DNA of 64,000 bases from Pedobacter frigoris (lineage in GTDB: Bacteria > Bacteroidota > Bacteroidia > Sphingobacteriales > Sphingobacteriaceae), in NCBI RefSeq assembly GCF_005116445.1, contig NZ_SWBQ01000003.1, positions 613,726 through 677,725 of the forward strand. The letters are read 5' to 3'. Every line of letters starts with the position of its first letter. Positions within the stretch are counted from its first letter, which is position 1. The notes under the pieces are model-generated. The model ran no database searches. It worked only from the letters and a program-made list of their open reading frames with translations, and was not told the DNA's origin. Below, piece by piece: positions 38,046 through 47,326 of this stretch. The position numbers were made by a program, and so were the translations under genes.

Positions 38046-39572
38046 ATGGAAAGCATAATAGAGGATTTTTCTGAACCAAGAAAACAATCGGCTTCTGGTA
38101 TTGTCGTACTATTTGCCAATAGCTTTCAAAAAACGGTAAGAGCTGTTGCACTTCCACTGGTATTCGTTGTCATTAAAACAAAGGGCACCGGACATCTTGG
38201 ACTCATTCTAATCGCTGTGTTTGTATCGATCGCTTTGGTGTTAGCAGTCATTTCCTATTTACGCTACCGAAGATTTACCTTTTTTTTGGATGAAGAAAAA
38301 CAGGAGTTCATCATCAATGAAGGTATCTTTAATAAAACTACCTTAACCATCCAGCTCAATAAAATCCAGCAGGTAAATATCAATCAGTCATTGATCCAGC
38401 AAATGATTGGCGTTTACAGCCTGGATATTGATACAGCGGGCAGCGAAAAAAAAGAAGCAAGCATCAAGGCGATAGATCATGAAACGGCTACCCTTTTGAA
38501 ACAAAAGCTATTGAGCAGGGAGTCCGACTCCATAGAGGAAACGACCGCGTCTTTCGACGCTGAACAGTCAACAACACCGATTGAAGCACCCGTATTAAAA
38601 TTAAGTACGAATACATTGTTCAAAATAGGCATTACTTCTAATTATGGTGCGAGCTTGCTATTGATCTCCGGTTTCATTTTCGGCGCGCTGCAGCTTTTTA
38701 AAGATTATACGGATGCATTTGAGATTGAAAGGGAACACATCAGCGCAGCAATAACAAAAGGCTTTACGTTTGTTTCCTTATGTATTTTACTTGTTTTTGC
38801 GCTTATTGTTATTTTAACTACCAATATCATCAGAACTTTCTTAAAGTATTTCAAGTTTGAAATGATAAGGCAAAAACGCTCGCTGGCAATCAGTTCCGGA
38901 TTATTTACAAAGCACAATACGCTTTTAAAACCCAATAAAGTACAACTGAGCGCCTTTAGTCAAAACTATTTTCAGAAAAAACTGAACTTGCTGAACATGA
39001 AGATCAGACAGGCCTCTTTCGATGAAGCAAATACTGAAGAAAGTAAAAAGACAGACATAGAAATTCCGGGTTGTAACATAGCTGAGCGCGATGAGGTGCT
39101 AAAAATGATATTGGGACAAGTACCGGAAAAAGGTATCTCATTAAAGCCCAACTATCGTTTTATCTTTCTGCAGTGCATGATCAAAATTGTACTTCCTGTT
39201 GCTTTGTTTATCATCACCGGACTTATTCATCAGCCTTATCGCGCCTATTTTTGGGTAATGATACCTTATATCCCACTGGTGGGTACGATGCTATATTTTG
39301 AATTCAAACGTCACAGACTTTATGTGAACGAGCAGTTTATCATCAAGAGAAGCGGAATATGGGATGTTGAACATGAGATCATTGAACCTTATAAGATACA
39401 GGCCATTACCGCCAAACAATATTTCTGGCACAAGAAAGCGGATGTAGGACACCTTATAGTACATACCGCTGCAGGGATACTTCATTTTAAATATGGAAAT
39501 TATACCCGTATTCGGCAATTGGTAAATTATTGGACATACCAGGTAGAGTGTTCGGAAAAAGATTGGATGTAG
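38046..39572 (+). CDS. bacterial PH-domain (DUF304) membrane protein, YdbT-like
   Basis: A 508-aa protein with three bPH2 (DUF304) domains separated by paired membrane helices: the first after helices at about 35-75 (RFTFFLDEEKQEFIINEGIF), the second after about 200-265 (KFEMIRQKRSLAISSGLFTKH), the third after about 380-420 (FKRHRLYVNEQFIIKRSGIWD, ending YGNYTRIRQLVNYWTYQVE). That is the YdbT architecture. It begins directly at the stop of the partner gene. Biochemical function unknown. Confidence 0.88.
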   Translation: MESIIEDFSEPRKQSASGIVVLFANSFQKTVRAVALPLVFVVIKTKGTGHLGLILIAVFVSIALVLAVISYLRYRRFTFFLDEEKQEFIINEGIFNKTTLTIQLNKIQQVNINQSLIQQMIGVYSLDIDTAGSEKKEASIKAIDHETATLLKQKLLSRESDSIEETTASFDAEQSTTPIEAPVLKLSTNTLFKIGITSNYGASLLLISGFIFGALQLFKDYTDAFEIEREHISAAITKGFTFVSLCILLVFALIVILTTNIIRTFLKYFKFEMIRQKRSLAISSGLFTKHNTLLKPNKVQLSAFSQNYFQKKLNLLNMKIRQASFDEANTEESKKTDIEIPGCNIAERDEVLKMILGQVPEKGISLKPNYRFIFLQCMIKIVLPVALFIITGLIHQPYRAYFWVMIPYIPLVGTMLYFEFKRHRLYVNEQFIIKRSGIWDVEHEIIEPYKIQAITAKQYFWHKKADVGHLIVHTAAGILHFKYGNYTRIRQLVNYWTYQVECSEKDWM

Positions 39573-39661
39573 GCCAATAAAAAGCATAGAATTTCCTAAG
39601 TTTGTATTCTAAAAAGATTATACTTTTTCAATAGCTTATTTTTAAACAGCAGGAACTGATT

Positions 39662-41983
39662 TTGGATTATTTAGCAGGTTTAAACCCCCAACAACGCGCA
39701 GCAGTAGAAAACACACAAGGCCCGGCAATGATTGTGGCCGGTGCGGGATCAGGTAAAACACGTGTAATTACCTATAGAGTAGCCCATCTTATTCAAAAAG
39801 GTGTGGATCCATTCAATATCCTGGTACTAACCTTTACCAACAAGGCTTCGAAAGACATGCGTGAGCGTATCATGAAGGTAATAGGCGCTGAGGCTAAAAA
39901 CATCTGGATGGGTACTTTTCACTCGGTATTTGCAAAAATATTGAGAGTTGAAGCTGATAAAATTGGTTATCCTTCAAATTTTACGATCTATGATACCGAC
40001 GACAGTAAAAGTCTGATCAGGTCTATATTGAAGGAAATGCAGCTGGACGACAAGCTATACAATGCCAATTTTGTATACAACAGGATGTCATCTGCCAAAA
40101 ACAATTTGATTTCTTACTCTGAATATATGCAGAGTGCTGAAATTCAGGCCGAAGACAACAGTAATAAGCGCCCGTTAATGGGTGTCATTTATGAGACCTA
40201 TACCAAAAGATGCTTTAAAGCAGGCGCTATGGACTTTGATGATTTACTATTCAAAACCAATGTGTTGCTGAAAAATCATCCTGATGTGTTGAACAAGTAT
40301 CAGCAAAAATTTAAATACCTGATGGTGGATGAGTACCAGGATACCAACTTTTCACAGTATACGATCGTGAAAAAACTGGCTGCTGCCTATCAGAACATCT
40401 GCGTGGTGGGTGATGATGCGCAGAGTATTTATGCTTTCCGTGGTGCAAATATTCAGAACATCCTGAATTTCGAACGTGATTATCCTGAATTACAGGTTTA
40501 TAAACTGGAACAAAACTACCGCTCTACTCAAAATATTGTGGAGGTGGCAAACAGTATCATTGCCAACAATAAAAATCAGCTGGAGAAAAATGTATTCTCT
40601 GACAATGAATCTGGCGACAGGATAAAAGTTCAGCGTGCCTTTACCGACAATGAGGAAGGTAAGCTGGTGGCTGAGGCCATCGTCCAGGAACGCTCATCAA
40701 AGGGCTACGACTACCAGGACTTTGCAATTTTGTACAGAACGAATGCGCAGTCAAGGGCCATGGAGGAGGCTTTGAGAAAGCTCAATGTACCATACAAGAT
40801 CTATGGCGGACTATCCTTCTATCAGCGTAAGGAGATCAAGGATCTGATCGCCTATTTCAGACTGACCTTTAATCCTTCTGATGAAGAGGCAATTAAAAGG
40901 GTGATCAATTATCCCCGCCGTGGCTTAGGTGATACTACCGTAGAGAAGATCATTGTGGCTGCTGATAAGCACGACATCACCATGTGGCAGGTCATCTGTA
41001 ATCCTCAGCAATACATTGAGGGCAGAATTGCCAACCAACTGAATGATTTTGCAATGCTGATCCAAAGTTTTGCGGCAGAAGCTAAAAAGCTTGACGCTTA
41101 TGAGACTGCGTTATACATTGCGCAGCATTCAGGGATATTAAAAGAATTACATACGGACGATAGCATTGAAGGTCGCAGCCGTTATGAAAACATACAGGAA
41201 TTGCTAAACGGTATCAAAGAATTTGCTGAACGTGAAGACATTGAAGACCGTAGCCTGGCCATTTTTATGCAGGATATCGCATTGCTGACCAACGATGACC
41301 GTGGTGATGATAAGAACAAAGATACGGTTTCGCTGATGACCATTCACTCTTCTAAAGGACTGGAATTCAAGAACGTATTTATCGTAGGCCTTGAAGAGAA
41401 TCTATTCCCTTCGCAGATGAGTCTGAATTCGCGGACTGATCTGGAAGAAGAACGCCGTTTGTTTTACGTAGCAATTACAAGGGCTGAAAAGAAACTTACG
41501 CTAACGTACGCAACATCACGTTACCGCTGGGGAACGCTGACCAACTGTGAACCAAGCCGCTTCATTAATGAAATCAATGCAAAATACCTGGAGCTGGAGG
41601 TGGTAAAACCTACGAAGAATAATTTCGGGGAAGACAGCTTTGACAATGAAAGACGAACCTGGACACAGCAGAGAGATAGCTTCAGTAAACCAAAACCTGC
41701 AATGTCATCAGGTTCATCTTCATCCGGTACTGCCAGCGCTGCTGCGCCGCGACCTAAAACCACTTCTTTATTACCAAAAGCACACGTGCCTACTCCGGGA
41801 TTTGCACCAGATCCGGCAAATGCTTTCCAGAATGGTATGGATGTAGAACATGAGAAGTTTGGATTCGGTAAAATCGTGAGTCTGGAAGGTACTTTGCCCG
41901 ACGTAAAAGCAACCGTATTTTTCCAGGGATTGGGTAACAAGCAGTTGTTATTAAAATTTGCTAAATTGCGAATTGTGAAATAA
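39662..41983 (+). CDS. UvrD/PcrA-type superfamily 1 DNA helicase
   Basis: A 773-aa 3'-5' helicase. Motif Q/I region LAGLNPQQRAAVENTQGPAMIVAGAGSGKTRV at the N-terminus (Walker Lys near 33), motif II VDEYQDTN, motif III VGDDAQSIYAFRGA, motif IV EQNYRST, motif V TIHSSKGLEF, and motif VI YVAITRAEK. The C-terminal tail is Ser/Ala-rich and then a Tudor-like segment (GMDVEHEKFGFGKIVSLEG), as in PcrA. The start is a TTG at 39662 preceded by AGGAA at 39651-39655, a rare but well-placed start. A candidate promoter is TTTG 39601 with TACTTTTT 39621. Confidence 0.94.
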   Translation: MDYLAGLNPQQRAAVENTQGPAMIVAGAGSGKTRVITYRVAHLIQKGVDPFNILVLTFTNKASKDMRERIMKVIGAEAKNIWMGTFHSVFAKILRVEADKIGYPSNFTIYDTDDSKSLIRSILKEMQLDDKLYNANFVYNRMSSAKNNLISYSEYMQSAEIQAEDNSNKRPLMGVIYETYTKRCFKAGAMDFDDLLFKTNVLLKNHPDVLNKYQQKFKYLMVDEYQDTNFSQYTIVKKLAAAYQNICVVGDDAQSIYAFRGANIQNILNFERDYPELQVYKLEQNYRSTQNIVEVANSIIANNKNQLEKNVFSDNESGDRIKVQRAFTDNEEGKLVAEAIVQERSSKGYDYQDFAILYRTNAQSRAMEEALRKLNVPYKIYGGLSFYQRKEIKDLIAYFRLTFNPSDEEAIKRVINYPRRGLGDTTVEKIIVAADKHDITMWQVICNPQQYIEGRIANQLNDFAMLIQSFAAEAKKLDAYETALYIAQHSGILKELHTDDSIEGRSRYENIQELLNGIKEFAEREDIEDRSLAIFMQDIALLTNDDRGDDKNKDTVSLMTIHSSKGLEFKNVFIVGLEENLFPSQMSLNSRTDLEEERRLFYVAITRAEKKLTLTYATSRYRWGTLTNCEPSRFINEINAKYLELEVVKPTKNNFGEDSFDNERRTWTQQRDSFSKPKPAMSSGSSSSGTASAAAPRPKTTSLLPKAHVPTPGFAPDPANAFQNGMDVEHEKFGFGKIVSLEGTLPDVKATVFFQGLGNKQLLLKFAKLRIVK

Positions 41984-42100
41984 GCCATATATTTGCTATC
42001 TCTGTATAAGCTTTTGGCTTCCTACTAAAGAACTATTATATAAAAACTGGCATTTGCTCGTTATCAATGGATAACAGACAGCCATAGAAATAAAACAAGA

Positions 42101-42781
42101 ATGAATTTCGATTATAATACCACAAGAAATGAACTGATATTGGCAGAGTATGGCCGCAATGTTCAGAATATGGTGAAATATATCATAGAGCTACCAGATC
42201 GTGAAGAGCGCAATAAATATGCGCAGGCTGTAATTGATCTGATGGGCTTTTTAAATCCACATTTACGTGATGTTGCCGATTTCAAACACAAACTTTGGGA
42301 TCACCTCCACATCATATCTGGTTACCAGATAGATGTAGACAGTCCATATCCTAAACCTACTCCTGAAGCTGCGTTGATAAAGCCTGACCATATTGGTTAT
42401 CCTCAGCAAAAAATCAGATACAAACACTACGGCAAAACTGTGGAGGTGATGATCGAAAAAGCAAAGGCTGTAGACGAACCTGAACGTCGTGCTGCAATGG
42501 TGCAGGGCATCGCCAACTTCATGAAAATGGCTTATGTAACCTGGAATAAAGACAGTGTAGCAGATGAAACCATCCTTAAAAATTTAAGGGAATTATCTAA
42601 CGGGGCATTGGAGCTGGATGAAAATGTAAACCTGGCCAAGGTTGAATTTAAACCTCCGGTGGTTGCCAGACAAAGTAATAACAACAATCGCGGCAGACAG
42701 AACAACAATAAAGGCAGACAAAACAACAATAACAACAACAATAACCGTCAGCGCAATAACAATCCGAAGCAAAGACATTAA
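42101..42781 (+). CDS. DUF4290 protein with Asn/Arg-rich C-terminal tail
   Basis: A 226-aa protein. Residues 1-180 match the Bacteroidota-specific DUF4290 family: MNFDYNTTRNELILAEYGRNVQNMV, DFKHKLWDHLHIISGYQIDVDSPYP, PQQKIRYKHYGKTVE. From about 190 the chain is disordered and made almost only of Asn, Arg, Gln, Gly and Lys (RGRQNNNKGRQNNNN), reminiscent of RNA-binding RGG/N-rich tails. No membrane segments. It sits between uvrD-like and murA and is probably co-transcribed with murA (42-bp gap). Function unknown. Confidence 0.88.
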   Translation: MNFDYNTTRNELILAEYGRNVQNMVKYIIELPDREERNKYAQAVIDLMGFLNPHLRDVADFKHKLWDHLHIISGYQIDVDSPYPKPTPEAALIKPDHIGYPQQKIRYKHYGKTVEVMIEKAKAVDEPERRAAMVQGIANFMKMAYVTWNKDSVADETILKNLRELSNGALELDENVNLAKVEFKPPVVARQSNNNNRGRQNNNKGRQNNNNNNNNRQRNNNPKQRH

Positions 42782-42823
42782 AATTCACCATACTTTTTAA
42801 CATAGATCCCTTTATTTACAAAT

Positions 42824-44149
42824 ATGAACGCATTTGAAATCATTGGTGGAAAGAAATTAAAAGGAGAAATTCAGCCTCAGGGGGCAAAGAATGAAGCCTT
42901 ACAAATTATTGCCGCTGTTTTACTGACAGATAAAAAAGTGACGATCAGCAACATCCCAGACATTAAGGATGTAAACAAACTGATCGAACTCCTTGGCGAC
43001 ATGGGAGTTACTGTGGAACGCCTGTCTAAAGACACTTACACTTTTGAAGCTAAAAATATCAACCAAAACTTCTTCACTTCCGATGTGTTTAAGGCAAAAG
43101 GTGGTGGTTTAAGAGGTTCAATTATGATCGTTGGCCCACTTCTGGGCCGGTTCGGTACAGCTGCTATTCCTAAACCAGGTGGTGATAAAATAGGAAGAAG
43201 AAGATTGGATACACACTTTTTAGGCTTTGAAAAGCTAGGTGCCAAATTTGTGTACGATACTAAAAAAGAGTTCTTTAATGTAGATGCTACCAATTTGAAA
43301 GGCGCTTATATCCTTCTGGATGAGGCTTCTGTAACTGGTACTGCCAATATTGTTATGGCTGCTGTACTTGCAAAAGGAACTACAACCATATATAATGCTG
43401 CCTGCGAGCCATATTTACAGCAATTGTGTAAAATGCTGAACCGTATGGGTGCAAAAATCTCAGGTATCGGCTCTAATTTATTGACCATTGAAGGCGTAAG
43501 CGCGCTGGGCGGAACTGAGCATAGAATGCTGCCGGATATGATTGAAATTGGTTCTTTCATTGGCTTAGCAGCCATGACAGAGTCGGAAATCACTATCAAA
43601 AACGTATGTTATGATGAATTGGGTGTAATTCCTGATGTATTCAAAAAATTAGGCATCAAATTCGAACGAAAAGGTGATGACATCTATATTCCGTCTCAAA
43701 AACATTATGTAATCGAATCATTTATAGATGGTTCTATGCTAACTATTGCTGATTCTCCATGGCCGGGCTTTACTCCTGACTTGCTGAGCATCGTATTGGT
43801 AGTAGCCACTCAGGCCAGAGGGAATGTGCTTATTCACCAGAAAATGTTTGAAAGCAGGCTGTTCTTCGTAGATAAACTGATTGATATGGGTGCACAAATT
43901 ATTCTTTGTGATCCGCACAGGGCAACTGTAAACGGTATTGATAAAAAATATAAACTGAGAGGAATCAGCATGACTTCTCCAGATATCCGTGCAGGTGTTT
44001 CACTGCTCATTGCAGCTTTGTCTGCTGAAGGAAAGTCTACGATTTTCAATATTGAACAGATAGAGCGTGGTTATCAGGACATTGATACCCGCCTGCGTGC
44101 GATAGGCGCACAGATTAAACGTGTAGATGCCGCTGCACCAAGTCATTAA
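42824..44149 (+). CDS. murA: UDP-N-acetylglucosamine 1-carboxyvinyltransferase (Asp-type MurA)
   Basis: A 441-aa EPSP-synthase-fold enzyme for the first committed step of murein synthesis. Typical segments: GEIQPQGAKNEALQIIAA (substrate Lys-Asn), RGSIMIVGPLLGRFG, PWPGFTPDLLSI (catalytic Asp) and PDIRAGVSLLIAALSAEG. The catalytic-loop residue that is Cys115 in E. coli is Asp121 here (PKPGGDKIGRRRLDTH). A Cys-to-Asp change leaves the enzyme active but insensitive to fosfomycin, as in Mycobacterium and Chlamydia. Followed by a bidirectional terminator. Confidence 0.95.
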   Translation: MNAFEIIGGKKLKGEIQPQGAKNEALQIIAAVLLTDKKVTISNIPDIKDVNKLIELLGDMGVTVERLSKDTYTFEAKNINQNFFTSDVFKAKGGGLRGSIMIVGPLLGRFGTAAIPKPGGDKIGRRRLDTHFLGFEKLGAKFVYDTKKEFFNVDATNLKGAYILLDEASVTGTANIVMAAVLAKGTTTIYNAACEPYLQQLCKMLNRMGAKISGIGSNLLTIEGVSALGGTEHRMLPDMIEIGSFIGLAAMTESEITIKNVCYDELGVIPDVFKKLGIKFERKGDDIYIPSQKHYVIESFIDGSMLTIADSPWPGFTPDLLSIVLVVATQARGNVLIHQKMFESRLFFVDKLIDMGAQIILCDPHRATVNGIDKKYKLRGISMTSPDIRAGVSLLIAALSAEGKSTIFNIEQIERGYQDIDTRLRAIGAQIKRVDAAAPSH

Positions 44150-44163
44150 AATTAATTATGCAT

Positions 44164-44193
44164 AAAAAAAGCCTCTTTAAAGAGGCTTTTTTT
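44164..44193. terminator. bidirectional intrinsic terminator
   Basis: A perfect 30-bp inverted repeat: AAAAAAAGCCTCTTT then AAAGAGGCTTTTTTT, with GC core GCCTC/GAGGC and A/T tracts on both sides. It serves murA and the convergent cysteine synthase-type gene. Confidence 0.92.
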
Positions 44194-44209
44194 ATGTTTA
44201 CCAAACTTG

Positions 44210-45571
44210 TTAAGCCGAAATGGCATTAATGATGTCGTACTGCGTGATGATCTCAATCTTTCCTGCCTCAGTCTCTACCAACACTGCACTATTATCCTTG
44301 TTGATCAACGCTGAAATACGATCAATAGATGTATTTAGGTCGACAAACGGGAAACTTGCCGACATGATTTCTTCTACTTTCGCCGACTTTAAAGAAGGGT
44401 TTTCCATCAATGCTTTTAGAATATCTCCATCTACCAGCTTTCCGACAACCATTTCTTTTTGGGTAACCGGAATTTGAGAAATGTTCAGGCTATGCATGGT
44501 ATTTATGGCTTCCAAAAGTGTTTTTTCACAATCGATGGTCACTATTTCTGCAGATTCCTTCTTAGAAATAATTGATCTGGCAGTTAGTTTTTCATCTTTT
44601 AAGAACCCTCTTTCCCTCAGCCAGTCCTCATTATACATTTTACCCATATACCTGCTGCCATGATCATGAAAAATCACAACAACTACATCTTCAGGCTTCA
44701 ATTGATCTTTCAATTGCAATAGGCCGGCGATTGCTGAACCAGCTGAATTGCCCACAAAGATCCCTTCTTTACGTGCAATGTCCCGGGTCATCAATGCCGC
44801 ATCTTTATCAGTTACCTTTTCAAAAAGGTCGATGATATCGAAATCTACGTTCTTAGGCAGAAAATCTTCTCCAATGCCCTCGGTAATGTAAGGGTAAATC
44901 TCATTTTTATCCAGTATTCCGGTTTCTTTAAACTTCTTAAATACTGAACCATAAGTATCAATACCCCAAACTTTGATATTTGGATTCCGTTCTTTCAGGT
45001 ATTTTCCGGTACCTGATATGGTACCTCCCGTACCTACACCTACTACCAAATGGGTTATTTTTCCTTCAGTTTGCGCCCAGATCTCAGGACCTGTCTGCTC
45101 GTAATGAGCCTGACTATTGGCCAGATTATCATACTGGTTAGGCTTCCAGGAGTTCGGCACCTCCCGTTCCAGACGTGAGGAAACAGAGTAATAAGAACGT
45201 GGGTCTTCGGGCTCAACATTCGTAGGACAAACAATTACTTCAGCACCAAATGCACGTAATGCGTCCACCTTTTCCTTAGATTGTTTATCCGTAGTGGTAA
45301 AAATACACTTGTAACCTTTGATAATCGCAGCCATAGCAAGTCCCATCCCGGTATTTCCTGATGTTCCCTCTATAATTGTACCGCCCGGTTTCAGCTTTCC
45401 ACTCTTTTCTGCATCCTCAATCATCTTAACAGCCATCCGGTCCTTAATGGAATTCCCGGGATTGGTCGTTTCGATTTTTGCCAGCACAGTGGCGGGTATC
45501 TCCCTGGTAATATTATTCAATTTTACCAAAGGAGTATTGCCTATTGTCTCTAAAATATTGTTGTACCACAT
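44210..45571 (-). CDS. PLP-dependent cysteine/cystathionine beta-synthase with CBS domains
   Basis: The ATG at 45571 (MWYNNILETIGNTPLV) gives 453 aa; upstream in-frame ATGs add an implausible hydrophobic stretch. Residues 1-320 are a fold-type II PLP enzyme with the cofactor Lys in ETTNPGNSIKDRMA, the substrate loop EGTSGNTGMGLA and the phosphate cup GVGTGGTISGTG. A Bateman pair of CBS domains (about 335-453) is appended, as in eukaryotic cystathionine beta-synthase, and may bind adenosyl ligands. It makes cysteine or cystathionine from serine derivatives. A metZ-like gene at 57 kb belongs to the same sulfur network. Confidence 0.9.
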   Translation of the reverse strand: MWYNNILETIGNTPLVKLNNITREIPATVLAKIETTNPGNSIKDRMAVKMIEDAEKSGKLKPGGTIIEGTSGNTGMGLAMAAIIKGYKCIFTTTDKQSKEKVDALRAFGAEVIVCPTNVEPEDPRSYYSVSSRLEREVPNSWKPNQYDNLANSQAHYEQTGPEIWAQTEGKITHLVVGVGTGGTISGTGKYLKERNPNIKVWGIDTYGSVFKKFKETGILDKNEIYPYITEGIGEDFLPKNVDFDIIDLFEKVTDKDAALMTRDIARKEGIFVGNSAGSAIAGLLQLKDQLKPEDVVVVIFHDHGSRYMGKMYNEDWLRERGFLKDEKLTARSIISKKESAEIVTIDCEKTLLEAINTMHSLNISQIPVTQKEMVVGKLVDGDILKALMENPSLKSAKVEEIMSASFPFVDLNTSIDRISALINKDNSAVLVETEAGKIEIITQYDIINAISA

Positions 45572-45722
45572 GACACAAAAATACATATTGAAGATTGGAA
45601 TTTTATTTATAAACAGAAAATCAAAATATAATATTAAATAAACAAAAATAACAACACTATATTTTAATCTACTGAACAAGTAGGATAAAAAACAAACATT
45701 ATAAGGTGAAAAAGAAAATATC

Positions 45723-46811
45723 TTAATTGAGTCTGTAAACTTTACCGGGTAAAGCCACCAATATTCCTTGCATTTCCAGGTTTAAAAGGTACATCGCCAA
45801 CTTACTTTGAGGGATATTCGATTGTATGGACAATTCATCTATTCTTGCCGATGATATCTTTAACAATTCAACAACCCTCAGCTCTTCTTCTGATAAGCCA
45901 AGAGGCAACTGGATCTGCTGTATTTTCTTAGGTGTCATTTCCTCCCATCCAAGTTGATAAATGAGGTCTTTTGTATGATTGATCAACGCGGCTCTATTGG
46001 TTTTAATGAGGAAATTACATCCTTCAGATGAAACGTCCGTCGCCCTGCCCGGAAAAGCATAAACATCTCTGTTGTAAGAATTTGCTATATCTGCGGTGAT
46101 GAGCGCTCCTCCTTTTGCCGTCGCTTCAACTAAAATGGTTGCATCAGATATACCGGCAATGATTCGGTTCCGCTGTGGAAAATTCTCTTTATCGGGAATG
46201 GTTTTCAAGGGAAACTCGGTCAATAACCCCCCATTTAAGGCCATTTTTTGAGCAACCGGCTGATGTAAAGGTGGATAAATTCTATCTAAACCATGCGCCA
46301 AAACACCTATGGTCGGTATATCGTTGGCCAGACTTTCCTTATGCGCGGCGATATCGATCCCAAATGCGAGACCACTTACGATGATTACATTATAAGAGGC
46401 CAGCGCTTCAGCCAACTGCCGGCAGAGTTGTCGCCCATATTCTGTAGCCCTCCTGGTTCCTACCACACTGATTATCCTTGGATGATTTAAGTCAACAGTA
46501 CCTTTATAATACAGCAGTATAGGTGCATCAAAACAATTGCGCAATCGCTTTGGATAATCATCATCAGTAAAAAACAGGACCTTCACCTGGTGCTGTTCGA
46601 CAAATCTGAGCTGTTTTTCTGCTTCCTGTAGCGCATTGTTATTTAAGATATGACCCGCTGTTTGCGGACCAATACCCGATACCTGTAGTAGCTCATGCCT
46701 TTTTGCTTTAAATATGGCCTCAGCTGAACCGAAATGACCAAGCAGATTTTTTGCTGTTACGTGCCCCACTTCAGGTATGAAGGTCAGGGCGATGTTGTGG
46801 ATTAAACTCAT
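45723..46811 (-). CDS. dprA: DNA processing protein DprA
   Basis: From the ATG at 46811 (MSLIHNIALTFIPEVG) the protein has 362 aa. An N-terminal helix-hairpin-helix (VGHVTAKNLLGHFG, then VSGIGPQTAG) precedes the Rossmann DprA core: IISVVGTRRATEYGRQLC, IVSGLAFGIDIAAHKESL, FPQRNRIIAGISDATILVEA and GGALITADIANSYNRDVYAFPG. A C-terminal winged helix (about 305-362) is present. It loads RecA on incoming single-stranded DNA in natural transformation. Genes for uptake machinery are not in this window. Confidence 0.94.
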   Translation of the reverse strand: MSLIHNIALTFIPEVGHVTAKNLLGHFGSAEAIFKAKRHELLQVSGIGPQTAGHILNNNALQEAEKQLRFVEQHQVKVLFFTDDDYPKRLRNCFDAPILLYYKGTVDLNHPRIISVVGTRRATEYGRQLCRQLAEALASYNVIIVSGLAFGIDIAAHKESLANDIPTIGVLAHGLDRIYPPLHQPVAQKMALNGGLLTEFPLKTIPDKENFPQRNRIIAGISDATILVEATAKGGALITADIANSYNRDVYAFPGRATDVSSEGCNFLIKTNRAALINHTKDLIYQLGWEEMTPKKIQQIQLPLGLSEEELRVVELLKISSARIDELSIQSNIPQSKLAMYLLNLEMQGILVALPGKVYRLN

Positions 46812-46886
46812 TGGCAAAATTCACAAATAATATAAAGCAGAACCAACAACAAATTTTAAAACACTAAAAAACAGGTACTTAAAATT

Positions 46887-46922
46887 AAACTATTAAAATA
46901 GTTTGCAAACTATAAAAATAGT
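46887..46922 (+). promoter_or_regulatory. BlaI-type operator ahead of the blaI-blaR1-like pair
   Basis: Three nested palindromes: AAACTATT/AATAGTTT (46887-46904), a perfect 16-bp ATAGTTTGCAAACTAT (46898-46913), and ACTAT/ATAGT (46909-46922). They end 32 bp before the regulator start codon, a normal place for autoregulation. Confidence 0.7.
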
Positions 46923-46954
46923 AGTAGCTTTAAGTAACATTAATATTTGATTCA

Positions 46955-47326
46955 ATGATGAGAGAACTTACAAAAGCGGAAGAGCAGGTAATGCTGATTT
47001 TATGGGAAATAAAAGAGGGACTGGTGAAGGAAGTAATCGAGAAAATGATGCCGCCAAAGCCTGCCTATAATACCGTATCTACCGTAATCCGGGTATTGGA
47101 AAGCAAAGGCTTTGTAGATCATAAGGCTGTAGGGAATACGCATATTTACTTCCCATTAATCTCTGAAGAGCAATACAAGCATTTTGCATTTGACAAAGTG
47201 ATGAACAATTACTTCGAAAATTCCTATCAAAGTCTGGTTTCTTTTCTCGTAAAGGAAAAAAACATGGACATGGATGAACTGGATGAATTGATCCAGATGG
47301 CTGAAAAACTTAAAAACAAGAAATGA
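46955..47326 (+). CDS. BlaI/MecI/CopY family repressor
   Basis: A 123-aa winged-helix repressor. MMRELTKAEEQVMLILWEIKEG is the family opening, and the recognition region is KPAYNTVSTVIRVLESKGFVDHKAVGNTHIYFPLI. The C-terminal helices (about 85-123) form the dimer and contain the protease-sensitive region in related proteins. It overlaps the M56 peptidase start by 4 bp and sits behind a palindromic operator, so it probably represses this two-gene operon. Targets elsewhere, such as a beta-lactamase gene, are not in the window. Confidence 0.92.
   Translation: MMRELTKAEEQVMLILWEIKEGLVKEVIEKMMPPKPAYNTVSTVIRVLESKGFVDHKAVGNTHIYFPLISEEQYKHFAFDKVMNNYFENSYQSLVSFLVKEKNMDMDELDELIQMAEKLKNKK

Noticed and set aside
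42532..42778. Leu/Val-rich minus-strand frames that look like membrane helices
   Set aside because: They are the reverse of the AAC/AAT-rich tail of the DUF4290 gene and have no gene context.
45576..45583. Minus-strand TATTTTTG just upstream of the CBS-type synthase start
   Set aside because: Only 4 bp separate it from the start codon and no -33 element is at the right distance, so a promoter call would need a leaderless transcript.
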